A DNA stretch of 64,000 nucleotides from Stenotrophomonas rhizophila (GCF_007667275.1 NZ_VDQT01000001.1:992001-1056000); one strand, 5' to 3'. Counted from the first letter of the stretch, positions 34,183 to 42,896 are shown. The notes: generated by a model not told the origin, from the sequence alone. Numbers and translations are program-made.

Positions 34183-35442
34183 ATGATTTCCGTCCGCCTT
34201 TCGCTGGCGCTTGCCGCCGCCCTCGCGTTGACCAGCTGTGCCAGCGCCCCGTCCACGCCGCCCGCCGTGGCCGCAGCACCGACCGCCCCCGCTGCGGCAC
34301 GCACGCCGAAACTGCTGCTGGTGTCGATCGATGGCCTGCGCGCGGACATGCTCGACCGCGGCATCACGCCGAACCTGTCGCGCATCGCGCACGACGGCGT
34401 GCGTGCGCGCTGGATGACGCCGTCGTATCCGTCGCTCACCTTCCCCAACCACTACACGCTGGTCACCGGGCTTCGCCCGAACCATCACGGCATCATCCAC
34501 AACAGCATGCAGGAAGAGCGCCTGGGCCGTTTCCAGGTCAACCTGCCCGAGGCCGTGACGGACTCGCGCTGGTGGGGCGGCGAGCCGATCTGGGTCGGCG
34601 CCGAGAAGGCAGGGGTGCGCAGCGCGACGTGGTCGTGGCCGGGCAGCGAGGCGGCCATCCAGGGCGTGCGCCCGAGCCAGTGGCGGGTGTACGACCCGAG
34701 CGTGCCGCTGTCGGCGCGGGTGGAGCAGGTGCTGGCCTGGGTGGCGCAGACCGATGCCGATGCACCGCGCCTGGTCACGCTGTACATGGAGCAGGTCGAC
34801 AAGGCCGGGCACCACGACGGACCGGATTCGCCCGAGTACGCGGCGGCGATCGTGGCGGTGGACACGGCGATCGGGCAGCTGCTGGACGGGCTGGCCGCAC
34901 GGGGTCTGGAGGAAGGCACGAATGTGATCGTGGTGTCCGATCACGGCATGGCCAGCGTGCCGGACGGCCAGTCCATCGCGGTGGAAGACATGATCGACCC
35001 GGCCATCGCCACCAACGTCTCGCAGGGCCAGTCGATCGGTTTCGCACCGCTGCCGGGCAAGCAGCGCGAGGCGGAAAAGATCCTGCTGGGTGCGCATGCG
35101 AACTACGACTGCTGGACGCGGCAGACGTTGCCGGCGCGCTGGGAATACGGCTCCAATCCGCGCATTCCGCCGATCATCTGCCAGATGCACGAAGGCTGGA
35201 ACGCGCTGTATCGCTCGCGCCTGGCCAAGCGCGAGCCTGGCGACCGCGGCTCGCACGGTTACGACAACGCCCTGCCCTCGATGCGCGCGATCTTCATCGC
35301 GCGCGGCCCGTCGTTCAAACAGGGCGCCACGTTGCCGGGCTTCGACAATGTCGACGTCTACCCGTTGATGACCCGCCTGCTCGACATCCCCACCGCGCCG
35401 AACGACGGAAACCCGGAAACGCTGCTTCCTGCCCTGAGGTGA
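34183..35442 (+). CDS. Nucleotide pyrophosphatase/phosphodiesterase (NPP family), exported
   Basis: This 419-residue protein has a lipoprotein-type signal (LALTSCASAP, cysteine at residue 19) and the alkaline-phosphatase-superfamily fold. The first metal site is LLVSIDGLRADM (Asp50), the nucleophile is Thr86 in PSLTFPNHYTLVTG, and later DHGM and HGYDN blocks complete the metal ligands. It resembles the Xanthomonas NPP that hydrolyses nucleotide diesters. The product may therefore degrade extracellular or periplasmic nucleotides. It stands alone with a SMAG palindrome and a terminator downstream. Confidence 0.92.
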   Translation: MISVRLSLALAAALALTSCASAPSTPPAVAAAPTAPAAARTPKLLLVSIDGLRADMLDRGITPNLSRIAHDGVRARWMTPSYPSLTFPNHYTLVTGLRPNHHGIIHNSMQEERLGRFQVNLPEAVTDSRWWGGEPIWVGAEKAGVRSATWSWPGSEAAIQGVRPSQWRVYDPSVPLSARVEQVLAWVAQTDADAPRLVTLYMEQVDKAGHHDGPDSPEYAAAIVAVDTAIGQLLDGLAARGLEEGTNVIVVSDHGMASVPDGQSIAVEDMIDPAIATNVSQGQSIGFAPLPGKQREAEKILLGAHANYDCWTRQTLPARWEYGSNPRIPPIICQMHEGWNALYRSRLAKREPGDRGSHGYDNALPSMRAIFIARGPSFKQGATLPGFDNVDVYPLMTRLLDIPTAPNDGNPETLLPALR

Positions 35443-35445
35443 AGC

Positions 35446-35468
35446 AGCCACGCAGGGCGTGGCTCTAC
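35446..35468 (-). repeat. SMAG/REP-like unit
   Basis: A single 23-bp copy of the AGCCACGCAGGGCGTGGCT unit ends in CTAC, four bases after the NPP stop codon. It matches the units at 1459 and 2758. Confidence 0.85.
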
Positions 35469-35500
35469 GGGATGCGATGCGGTTCGACGAAGCCAGGCGC

Positions 35501-35532
35501 AAAAAAAACGCGGCGCAAGCGCCGCGTTTTTT
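35501..35532. terminator. Bidirectional terminator between the NPP and THX genes
   Basis: A hairpin CGCGGCGC/GCGCCGCG with a short loop is flanked by eight A residues on the left and six T residues on the right. It can end both the NPP transcript and the convergent thx transcript. Confidence 0.9.
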
Positions 35533-35552
35533 CGTCGGACCGGGCTGAGCGA

Positions 35553-35735
35553 TCAGCTGGCCTTGGCGACGGCCTTCTTGGCCACTGCCTTCTTCGCCGG
35601 GGCCTTGGCCACGGTCTTCTTGGCGACCGGCGCAGCTGCGCCCACGGCCACCTTGCTCACCGCGTGCGAACGCGAATTGCCGTAGCTGGCGTTGTAGCGC
35701 TTGCCCTTGGCGGTCTTGCGGTCACCCTTACCCAT
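35553..35735 (-). CDS. 30S ribosomal protein THX
   Basis: This 60-residue basic protein begins MGKGDRKTAKGKRYNASYGN, which matches the small THX protein that binds the 30S head and stabilises the 16S rRNA. The C-terminal half is a lysine/alanine/valine repeat (KKAVAKKAVAKAS type), a tail seen in proteobacterial versions. The ribosome-binding site AAGGAG lies upstream of the ATG. It is monocistronic and ends at the shared terminator with the NPP gene. The 108 bases upstream (35736-35843) contain its promoter region, with nothing else recognised. Confidence 0.85.
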   Translation of the reverse strand: MGKGDRKTAKGKRYNASYGNSRSHAVSKVAVGAAAPVAKKTVAKAPAKKAVAKKAVAKAS

Positions 35736-35843
35736 GTCGTCAACTCCTTAGTCTGAAATCTGATTACCCCGTGCTGGCACGGGTTCGGCGGGCCCGTCCT
35801 TGCAGACGCCCCCGCGCACGATCGGAAAGCCTACCACAGCGCC

Positions 35844-36257
35844 TCAGTGCGCACAGCTCGCATCATGGACGTGGCCATGGTTCAGCCGCAGGTTGACCAG
35901 ATGGGCAACGCCCACCAGCACACCGCCCAGCGTCATCACCACCGCATGCGGGACCGGCGCATGGTGCAGTGGCGCGTACAGCAGCCCCGCCCACAGCGCG
36001 CTCAGGCCCGGGATCAGGAACCCCAGCGCGCGCAGCGCACCGTGGCGGCGGTAGCCCCACACCAGGCTGAACAGACCCAGCAGGGTCACGAAGCTGACCA
36101 ACGCCAGCTCCACCCCGTCGCCCAGCCACACCGACAGGCCCAGCGACGGCGCCGCCGCCAGCAGTATCGGCAACACAGCGCAGTGCACCGCACACAGCAG
36201 CGAACCGGTGGCGCCGAAGCGATCAAGCAGATGTCGAAGACGGGGGAACAGGGGCAT
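35844..36257 (-). CDS. MerC domain membrane protein
   Basis: This 137-residue inner-membrane protein matches MerC. It begins MPLFPRLRHLLDRFGATGSL and has CAVHCAVLPILLAAAP, where the paired cysteines are a metal site. Four hydrophobic helices follow, and it ends in a histidine-rich tail (HGHVHDASCAH). MerC proteins carry divalent metals across the inner membrane, and the histidine tail suggests zinc. A good Zur box begins 25 bases upstream of its ATG, on the promoter side facing the divergent ZnuD-like gene. The role in zinc uptake is therefore inferred from context. GGAAG serves as the ribosome-binding site. Confidence 0.85.
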   Translation of the reverse strand: MPLFPRLRHLLDRFGATGSLLCAVHCAVLPILLAAAPSLGLSVWLGDGVELALVSFVTLLGLFSLVWGYRRHGALRALGFLIPGLSALWAGLLYAPLHHAPVPHAVVMTLGGVLVGVAHLVNLRLNHGHVHDASCAH

Positions 36258-36281
36258 GACTTCCAGCAGGGTCGGCGAAAC

Positions 36282-36302
36282 GATATGGAATAATATAACA
36301 TC
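36282..36302. promoter_or_regulatory. Candidate Zur box
   Basis: The minus strand reads GATGTTATATTATTCCATATC. Against the E. coli Zur consensus ATGTTATAwTATAACATTTC I count 17 of 20 matches, judged by eye. The site is 25 bases upstream of the MerC-like gene and 116 upstream of the ZnuD-like gene. It is the AT-richest patch in this GC-rich window. Confidence 0.7.
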
Positions 36303-36376
36303 AATCCCGACGCGCACTCCCTCCCCCCTGCCACACCCCGGCAATACCCACTCCCAAGGGATTGGCGCGCCCCACC

Positions 36377-36397
36377 ATTGATACATTGTAACAATAC
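36377..36397. promoter_or_regulatory. Second AT-rich palindrome before the ZnuD-like gene
   Basis: The sequence contains ATTGTAACAAT, an eleven-base palindrome with a single central mismatch, inside ATTGATACATTGTAACAAT. It lies about 20 bases upstream of the receptor gene. It could be a second Zur site or another operator. It fits the Zur consensus less well than 36282-36302. Confidence 0.45.
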
Positions 36398-36417
36398 GAC
36401 CGACGGATCCCCTGCCC

Positions 36418-38616
36418 ATGCGCTCTTCCCGCACCCTACAGCCGCACGCCCTGTCCCTGGCGCTCGCGGCCGCCCTGCTCCCGTCGCTGGCGTTCGCCGC
36501 CGACGACGCCGCCTCGCGTGACCGCCACCTGACCGAACTTTCCGAGGTCAAGGTCACCGCCACCCCGCTGCAGGGCGATGCCGAATCGCTGGCGCGCCCG
36601 GTCGACGTGCTTGCGGGCGAACGCTTGGACGAACAGAAGGCCGGCACCCTCGGCGACACCGTGGCCAAACTGCCCGGCGTGCAGAGCACCTTCTTCGGCC
36701 CCGGCGTCGGCCGCCCGATCATCCGTGGCCAGGAAGGCCCGCGCGTGGCCGTGCTCTCCAATGGCATGGGCAACATGGATGCCTCCACGGTGAGCGCCGA
36801 CCATGCCACCAGCATCGAACCGTTCCTGGCCGACCAGATCGAAGTACTCAAGGGTCCGGCCACGCTGCTGTTCGGCAGCGGCGCCATCGGCGGCGCGGTG
36901 AATGTCGTCGACGGCCGCATCGCCCGCGACCTGCCCGACCGCCCGCTCAGCGGCCGCGCCGAACTGCGCGGCAACTCGGTCAATGACGAACGCAGCGGCA
37001 TGTTCCGCCTCGACGGCGTCAACGGTAACTGGGTGCTGCACGTGGATGGCCTGGTGCGCAATGGCGATGACTACCGTATTCCCGGCTACGCCGTGATCGA
37101 CGGCCTCGAAGACCACAGCGGCCACGACCACGAAGAAGGCGACACCGACGAACCGCGCCGCGGCACCCTGGACAACAGCTCCATCCGCACCCGTGCCGGC
37201 GGCGTCGGCGCCACCTGGCTCGGCGAGGGCGGCTATTTCGGTGCCTCGGCCAGCACCTACCGCACCAACTACGGCATCCCCAACGGCGCGCACGTGCATG
37301 CCGACGACGACCATGACCACGATCACGATCACGACCATGGCGACGAGGAAGAAGAAGGCGAAGAGCATGACGTGCGCATCGACATGGTGCAGAACCGCTT
37401 CGAAGCCAAGGGTGGCATCTACAACCCGGTCTCGTTCCTGAAGAACATCAACCTGCGCACCGCCTACACCGATTACGAGCACGTGGAGCTGGAAGGCGGC
37501 ACGCCGTCCACCCGCTTCACCAACCGCGGCATCGAAGGCCGCCTGGAAGCGGTGCAGCAGCAGATCGGCGGCTGGGACGGCGCCTTCGGCCTGCAGTTCG
37601 GCAACAGCGATTTCGGTGCGCGCGGCGAAGAAGCCTTCGTGCCCGACACCAACACCCGCAACCTTGGCCTGTTCGTGCTGCAGGAAAAGCAGTTCGGTCC
37701 GTTCAAGCTCGAACTCGGCGGCCGCCACGACCAGGTCAAGCTCGACCCGACCGGCGAGTACCGCGCGCGCACCTTCGACGCCACCAACCTGTCCGCCGCC
37801 GGCATCTGGAAGCTCAACGACGCGGTCGACCTGCGCTTCGGCGTGGACGGCTCCGAGCGCGCGCCGACCAACGAAGAGCTGTATGCCGCCGGCGCGCACA
37901 TCGCCACCCGTTCGCTGGAAATCGGCGACGCCAACCTGAAGACCGAACGCGGCCAGCGCGTGGAACTGGGCATCCACACCCACAGCGACCGCCTCGACTT
38001 CTCCGCGTCCATCTACCAGACCAGGTTCAAGGACTTCATCTACCTGGCCGACACCGGCGTGGTGGAAAGCCTGCCGGTTCGCCTCTGGACCCAGCAGGAC
38101 GCCACCTTCAAGGGCGCCGAGGCCGAAGCCCTGGTGCACCTGTTCGAAGGCAACAGCGGCGACTGGGACCTGCGCGTGTTCGGCGACTACGTGAAGGCCG
38201 AACTGGACGGCAGCGGCAGCGGCAGCCGCAGCGTCGACATCGCCGTGCCGCATGGCGACCACGACCACAACTACACCGTGGACCTGGCCAACAGCGGGTA
38301 CCTGCCGCGTATCTCCCCGGCACGCGTGGGCGCCGACCTGCGCTGGTCGCGCGATGGCTGGCGGGCCTCGGTGGGTGCGGTGCGTTACAGCAGCCAGAAG
38401 GACACCGCGCAGAACGAAGACCCCAGCGCCGGCTACACCCTGGTCGACGCGCACTTCGCCTACCGCTGGGACCGCAGCGACAGCAACAGCTACGAAGTCT
38501 TCCTGGACGGCAACAACCTGACCAACCGCGAGGCGCGTGCGCACACCTCGCTGCTGCGCGACTACTCGCCCTTGCCCGGCCGTGGCGTCGCGTTCGGCAT
38601 CCGCGCGTATTTCTGA
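36418..38616 (+). CDS. TonB-dependent receptor, ZnuD-like zinc receptor
   Basis: This 732-residue outer-membrane receptor has a signal peptide (ending FAADD near residue 28) and a plug domain with LSEVKVTATP, LPGVQSTFFGPGVGRPIIRG and EVLKGPATLLFGSGAIGGAV. The 22-strand barrel then ends YSPLPGRGVAFGIRAYF. Two extracellular-loop insertions are histidine/aspartate-rich (around residues 230-245, and 292-318 with DDDHDHDHDHDHGDEEE). This is the mark of ZnuD-type receptors that bring zinc into the periplasm under zinc starvation. It is divergent from the MerC-like gene with a Zur box between them. Copper or nickel cannot be excluded. Confidence 0.85.
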   Translation: MRSSRTLQPHALSLALAAALLPSLAFAADDAASRDRHLTELSEVKVTATPLQGDAESLARPVDVLAGERLDEQKAGTLGDTVAKLPGVQSTFFGPGVGRPIIRGQEGPRVAVLSNGMGNMDASTVSADHATSIEPFLADQIEVLKGPATLLFGSGAIGGAVNVVDGRIARDLPDRPLSGRAELRGNSVNDERSGMFRLDGVNGNWVLHVDGLVRNGDDYRIPGYAVIDGLEDHSGHDHEEGDTDEPRRGTLDNSSIRTRAGGVGATWLGEGGYFGASASTYRTNYGIPNGAHVHADDDHDHDHDHDHGDEEEEGEEHDVRIDMVQNRFEAKGGIYNPVSFLKNINLRTAYTDYEHVELEGGTPSTRFTNRGIEGRLEAVQQQIGGWDGAFGLQFGNSDFGARGEEAFVPDTNTRNLGLFVLQEKQFGPFKLELGGRHDQVKLDPTGEYRARTFDATNLSAAGIWKLNDAVDLRFGVDGSERAPTNEELYAAGAHIATRSLEIGDANLKTERGQRVELGIHTHSDRLDFSASIYQTRFKDFIYLADTGVVESLPVRLWTQQDATFKGAEAEALVHLFEGNSGDWDLRVFGDYVKAELDGSGSGSRSVDIAVPHGDHDHNYTVDLANSGYLPRISPARVGADLRWSRDGWRASVGAVRYSSQKDTAQNEDPSAGYTLVDAHFAYRWDRSDSNSYEVFLDGNNLTNREARAHTSLLRDYSPLPGRGVAFGIRAYF

Positions 38617-38644
38617 TCCCCACTGGGGTGCAGGGTTTGATCTT

Positions 38645-38672
38645 CGGGGGCCGCAAGGCCCCCGTTTTTTTG
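38645..38672 (+). terminator. Intrinsic terminator after the ZnuD-like gene
   Basis: A perfect hairpin CGGGGGCC/GGCCCCCG with a short loop is followed by seven T residues. Confidence 0.92.
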
Positions 38673-38773
38673 CCGGGGCGCTGGCTTCACGCTTCGTTGA
38701 CCAAGCACAGCGGCCTCATACCGGCATCGCCTGCCCGGCTTCCATTCCGGACATTCCTGTCCGAAACTAGCGC

Positions 38774-39340
38774 ATGCAAAGTCAACGTGCCGATGCGGCT
38801 GCCCGCCGCGCCCTGATCCTGGATGCCGCGGACGCGGTGTTCGGGCAGCATGGCGTTACCGCGCCGCTGGACCTGGTGGTGGAAAAGGCCCAGGTCGGCC
38901 GCGCCACGCTGTACCGCAACTTCCCCGACCGCACCGCACTGATCGAAGCCCTGCTGGACCGTGCCGTGGCGCGGATTGCGCGCCAGCTCGAAAGCCTTGG
39001 CGATCGCGACGATGCCCTGTTCGAAGTGCTGCAGGGCATCGCCACGCGCATCGTGACGTCGCCGGCGCTGGCCGACTACTGGCGCGCGGTGGATGCCGAC
39101 GACCCCAGCATCAAGGCCGCGCGGCAGACCGTGCAGGGGCTGCTCAAGGCGCCGATCCAGCGCGCCATCGACGCAGGGTTGTGCCGGCCGGACCTGCAGC
39201 CGGCCGACATCTCGCTCATGTCCAGCATGCTCGGCGCTGCCCTGCGCGGCAAGACCCGCGAAGAGCGTGCCCGCCTGGCCACGCGCGGCCTGCAACTGCT
39301 GCGCGCCGGACTGCAGGGACCCACCGACGGGGCCGGCTGA
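38774..39340 (+). CDS. TetR family transcriptional regulator
   Basis: This 188-residue repressor-type protein has an N-terminal helix-turn-helix (ALILDAADAVFGQHGVTAPL then VVEKAQVGRATLYRNFPDRT). Its ligand domain is all helical. Its stop codon overlaps the ATG of the MFS gene (TGATG), so it is the first gene of a three-gene operon with an MFS transporter and an HlyD-type adaptor. It very likely represses this operon and is released by a transported compound. The compound is unknown. Confidence 0.92.
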   Translation: MQSQRADAAARRALILDAADAVFGQHGVTAPLDLVVEKAQVGRATLYRNFPDRTALIEALLDRAVARIARQLESLGDRDDALFEVLQGIATRIVTSPALADYWRAVDADDPSIKAARQTVQGLLKAPIQRAIDAGLCRPDLQPADISLMSSMLGAALRGKTREERARLATRGLQLLRAGLQGPTDGAG

Positions 39341-41016
39341 TGGCCGACTACCTCAAGCCCGTTCCGGACTGGGAAGAGCACGAAAAGCCGACCCTGCCCG
39401 GTTCGGCCTCGATGCCCTGGCATCCGCCGCATCGCCGCGTTGCCTACGCCCTGGTGGCCCTGCTGGTCGGCATCACCGGCGGCCTCGGCAATGCGCTGGT
39501 CAGCGCCAACCTGCCCTACCTGCAGGGGCAGCTCGGGCTGACCCCGGCGCAGGGCAGCTGGCTGGTGGCGGCGTATGCGATGGTCAACGTCACCGCCAAC
39601 CTGCTCGCCTTCAAGTTCCGCCAGCAGTACGGCATCCGCCTGTTCGCCGAAATCGGCCTGGGCCTGTACGCCGCGCTGGCGCTGCTGCACCTGGTGGTCG
39701 GCAGTTTCGAAACCACGGTCATGCTGCGGGCCGCCAGCGGCTTTGCCGGCGCCGCCTGCAGCACGCTGGGCACCCTGTACATGCTGCAGTCGCTGCCGCG
39801 CCGCTTTACCGGCAACCTGCTGGTGATCGGGGTGGGCATCTCGCAGATGGCCGTTCCGATCGCGTGGCTGGTCTCGGCGGGGCTGGTGGACACCGGCCAG
39901 TGGCACAACCTGTACCTGTTCGAGGCAGGGCTGGCGCTGTGCGCGTTCGCCGCGGTGGTGCTGCTGAAACTTCCGCCCGGCGTGCAGATCAAGGCCTTCG
40001 AGCCGATGGACTTCCTGACCTTCGCGCTGCTGGCGCCGGCGGTCGGGCTGCTGGTGGTGGTGCTGGCGCAGGGCTACGTGCGCTGGTGGTTGGACACCCC
40101 GTGGCTGGGCTGGGCGCTGGTAGCCTCGATCACCCTGGCCACCACCGGGTTCCTGATCGAGCACTACCGGCGCAACCCGTTGCTGCAGACCCGCTGGCTG
40201 ACCAGCCTGCCGGTGCTGCATTTCATCGTCGGTGCGTTCCTGATCCGCTTCCTCACCACCGAACAGTCCTATGGGGTGGTCGGGCTGATGCGCCAGCTCG
40301 GCATGGGGCCGGACCAGATGCGCCCGTTGTTCGCGGTAATCCTGGCCGGGGTGATCTGCGGCATCGCGGCCAGCTCCCTTACCTTCGGCCCGAAGCGGAT
40401 CATCCCGCAGCTGCTGATGGCGATCCTGCTGCTGGGCAGTGCGGCCCTGCTCGACCAGAGCCGCACCAGCCAGGACCGCCCGCACGACTTCTTCGTCAGC
40501 CAGTTCCTGGCCTCGATGGGCGCCGGCATGTTCATGGGTCCGCTGATCATGCTCGGCATCACCCAGGCGCTGAAGCAGGGCGTGGACCACATGATCACCT
40601 TCCTGGTCACCCTGTCGATCACCCAGACCCTGGGCGGGTTGGCCGGCTCGGCGGTACTGGGCACGTACCAGCTGCACCGCGAGCAGGTCTATTCCAGCGC
40701 GCTGGTCAGCCAGCTCGACCCGGCCGATGGCGTGGTCGCGCAGCGCATGAAACTGCAGCAGCAGCTCTACGCACCGCTGTTGACCGACCCGGTGCAGCGC
40801 AGCGCGCAGGGCGCCGCGCAGCTGGCGCAGATCACCCGCCGCGAAGCCAACGTGCGCGGTTTCAATGACGTGTTCTCGCTCAGCGGCCGGGTCGCGCTCG
40901 GCTTCCTGTGCTGGCTGCTGCTGTTGTCGGTGCGGACCGCCGTGCTCAAGCAATGGCGCAAGCGCCACCCGCCTGCCCCCTCCCCCATCACGCCCGCGGG
41001 CGTCGACCCTCGATGA
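39340..41016 (+). CDS. MFS multidrug transporter, DHA2 (14-helix) type
   Basis: This 558-residue inner-membrane protein has about 14 hydrophobic helices after a soluble N-terminus (MADYLKPVPDWEEHEKPTLP). It belongs to the EmrB-like DHA2 group that works with a periplasmic adaptor. Characteristic stretches are LGLTPAQGSWLVAAYAMVNV and FLASMGAGMFMGPLIMLGIT. The HlyD adaptor gene starts within its stop codon (ATGA overlap). There is no outer-membrane channel in the operon, so it must borrow a TolC homologue. An antibiotic or toxic organic substrate is likely but not shown. Confidence 0.9.
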   Translation: MADYLKPVPDWEEHEKPTLPGSASMPWHPPHRRVAYALVALLVGITGGLGNALVSANLPYLQGQLGLTPAQGSWLVAAYAMVNVTANLLAFKFRQQYGIRLFAEIGLGLYAALALLHLVVGSFETTVMLRAASGFAGAACSTLGTLYMLQSLPRRFTGNLLVIGVGISQMAVPIAWLVSAGLVDTGQWHNLYLFEAGLALCAFAAVVLLKLPPGVQIKAFEPMDFLTFALLAPAVGLLVVVLAQGYVRWWLDTPWLGWALVASITLATTGFLIEHYRRNPLLQTRWLTSLPVLHFIVGAFLIRFLTTEQSYGVVGLMRQLGMGPDQMRPLFAVILAGVICGIAASSLTFGPKRIIPQLLMAILLLGSAALLDQSRTSQDRPHDFFVSQFLASMGAGMFMGPLIMLGITQALKQGVDHMITFLVTLSITQTLGGLAGSAVLGTYQLHREQVYSSALVSQLDPADGVVAQRMKLQQQLYAPLLTDPVQRSAQGAAQLAQITRREANVRGFNDVFSLSGRVALGFLCWLLLLSVRTAVLKQWRKRHPPAPSPITPAGVDPR

Positions 41017-42188
41017 GTCCCGATATGCCCACTCCACCGCCGCGTGACGACGCGCCCGAGAACGTCAATCCCGCGCCGCCCACCGATGCCGCGCCGGCAG
41101 CTACCGGTGCTGCGGCCGCCCCGGCTGCGCCCAGCGCGCCGAAGTACCTCAAGCCCAGCGCGCGCAGCGTGGTGGTGATGATCGTGCTGGCGCTGCTGGG
41201 CATCGCGCTGATCCTGCGCGCGTGGTCGCTGTGGCCGTTCAACACCACGTGGGTCAGCACCGACAACGCGTACGTGCGTGGCCAGATCACCGTGCTGGCG
41301 CCGCAGGTGAACGGCTACGTGACCGAGGTGCTGGTCAAGGACTTCCAGCACGTCAAACAGGGCGAGCCGCTGCTGCGCATCGACGACCGCATCTACAAGG
41401 AAAAAGTAGCGCAGGCGCAGGCGAACCTGGACAGCGCGGTAGCCGCACTGGCCAACTCCGACCAGGCGCAGGCGCAGAACCGCGCGCAGATCGGCGCGGC
41501 CCGGGCGGCGCTGTCGGCAGGCCAATCGGAGCTGGCGCGGTCGCGCAACGAGCTCAAGCGCTATGAAGAACTGGCCGACCAGCAGCTGGTGGCGCTCAAC
41601 GACCGCGACAAGTTCCGCACCAGCGCGCAGGCCGCGCAGTCATCGGTGCAGCAGTCGCAGGCGCAGATCCGCATCGCCGAGGAAACCCTGACCTCCACCC
41701 AGGTGGCGCGCAAGGGCCTGGAAGCAGGCGTGGAAACGGCGAAAGCGCAGCTGGAGCTGGCACGGATCGACCTGGCCAACACGGTCATCCATGCCCCGCG
41801 CGACGGGCAGGTCAGTGAAGCGTCGGTGCGGCTGGGCCAATACGTCACCGCCGGCTCACAGCTGCTGTTCCTGGTGCCGGACGCGCTATGGGTAGTGGCC
41901 AATTTCAAGGAAGGCCAGACCTGGAAGATGCGCATCGGCCAGGAGGCCAGCTTCTCGGTGGACGCCTTCGACGGCGAGCGCTTGAGCGGGCGGGTCGAGC
42001 AGATCGCCCCGGCCACCGGCTCGGAGTTCAGCGTGCTGCGTCCTGACAATGCCAGCGGCAACTTTACCAAGGTGGTCCAGCGGCTGCCGGTGCGAATCGC
42101 AATCGACCCGGACCAGGAACTGGCGCCGCGCCTGCGCCCCGGCATGTCCGTGGTGGTGCGGGTAAACACTGCCCCGAAGGACCGGTAG
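41013..42188 (+). CDS. HlyD/EmrA-type membrane fusion protein
   Basis: This 391-residue periplasmic adaptor has a proline/alanine-rich cytoplasmic N-terminus, one transmembrane helix (VVMIVLALLGIALILRAW, about residues 52-70) and a biotinyl-lipoyl domain (VSTDNAYVRGQITVLAPQVN). It then has a coiled-coil hairpin (VAQAQANLDSAVAALANSDQ onward) and a beta-barrel domain (GQVSEASVRLGQYVTAGSQL). It would bridge the MFS pump of the same operon to a TolC-like channel. The start ATG overlaps the MFS stop (ATGA). A REP palindrome begins within the last four bases of the gene. Confidence 0.93.
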   Translation: MSPDMPTPPPRDDAPENVNPAPPTDAAPAATGAAAAPAAPSAPKYLKPSARSVVVMIVLALLGIALILRAWSLWPFNTTWVSTDNAYVRGQITVLAPQVNGYVTEVLVKDFQHVKQGEPLLRIDDRIYKEKVAQAQANLDSAVAALANSDQAQAQNRAQIGAARAALSAGQSELARSRNELKRYEELADQQLVALNDRDKFRTSAQAAQSSVQQSQAQIRIAEETLTSTQVARKGLEAGVETAKAQLELARIDLANTVIHAPRDGQVSEASVRLGQYVTAGSQLLFLVPDALWVVANFKEGQTWKMRIGQEASFSVDAFDGERLSGRVEQIAPATGSEFSVLRPDNASGNFTKVVQRLPVRIAIDPDQELAPRLRPGMSVVVRVNTAPKDR

Positions 42189-42326
42189 GGTCGGTTCCCA
42201 AACGACCGCCGACCCGGTTGATCGGCACTTGGACGCATGACCCCGGCCGGAGCCGCGCCTTCGTTGCAGGTCATGCGTTACCGGACCCTGCACCTTTATC
42301 GGCGGTCGTTTGGGAACCGACCCTAC
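42185..42326. repeat. GTAG-type inverted repeat pair, third sequence class
   Basis: Two 26-bp copies, GTAGGGTCGGTTCCC onward (42185-42210) and the exact inverse (42301-42326), flank 90 bases. A third copy with one change lies at 61125-61150. The intervening DNA (42211-42300) holds an imperfect palindrome and no gene. It lies between the efflux operon and zur. Confidence 0.85.
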
Positions 42327-42396
42327 CGTCAGCGCAGCATCTTCATCATTACCCGCGCGACCGGCGCCGTATTGCCGATCAACCCCGGCAGCTGCA

Positions 42397-42882
42397 TCAC
42401 CCCGCGCAGCGGGCGCAGAGTCCGTGCACTTCCAGCGTCTGCGCCTGCGGCTGGAAGCCCAGCTCCTTGGCGCGCTTTTCCAGCTGGCTGACGATGTCGC
42501 GGTCTTCCAGCTCCACCGCGCTGTGGCAGCTGTTGCAGATCAGGAACGGCACGGAGTGCTGCGCACTGCTGGGATGGTGGCAGGCCACGAAGGCATTCAC
42601 CGATTCCAGCTTGTGCACAAAACCATTGGCCATCAGGAAATCCAGCGCGCGGTACACCGTGGGCGGGGCATCGGCGCCCACGCCCTTCCCGTTGCGCACC
42701 CATTCCAGCAGCTCGTAGGCCTTCACCGGCTTGCCGGCCTCGGCGATCAGGCGCAGCACGTTGGCGCGGATCGGCGTCAGCCGCAGTCCGCGCTCCGTGC
42801 ACACGCGCTCCACCACCTTCACGAAGTCCGAAGCGTCGTGAACGTGATGGTGTGGAGCGGTACAAGCGGTCTTGGCGGACAT
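42397..42882 (-). CDS. zur: Zinc uptake regulator Zur (Fur family)
   Basis: This 161-residue winged-helix regulator has RLTPIRANVLRLIAEAGKPV and PPTVYRALDFLMANGFVHKL at the N-terminus. The zinc-binding residues are HHH near residue 11, CHHPSSAQHSVPFLICNSCH, and GLCARC at the C-terminus. Zur, when zinc-loaded, represses zinc-uptake genes. A matching box lies before the MerC/ZnuD-like pair at 36.3 kb in this window. It lies 15 bases downstream of gltX in the same direction, an arrangement shared by several xanthomonads. The ribosome-binding site AGGAGA precedes the ATG. Confidence 0.93.
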   Translation of the reverse strand: MSAKTACTAPHHHVHDASDFVKVVERVCTERGLRLTPIRANVLRLIAEAGKPVKAYELLEWVRNGKGVGADAPPTVYRALDFLMANGFVHKLESVNAFVACHHPSSAQHSVPFLICNSCHSAVELEDRDIVSQLEKRAKELGFQPQAQTLEVHGLCARCAG

Positions 42883-42896
42883 GCGGTCTCCTGTGG

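Noticed and set aside
42211..42300. A small gene between the two 26-bp inverted repeats
   Set aside because: The 90 bases have no start with a ribosome-binding site and no conserved-looking peptide; they appear to be spacer between REP units.
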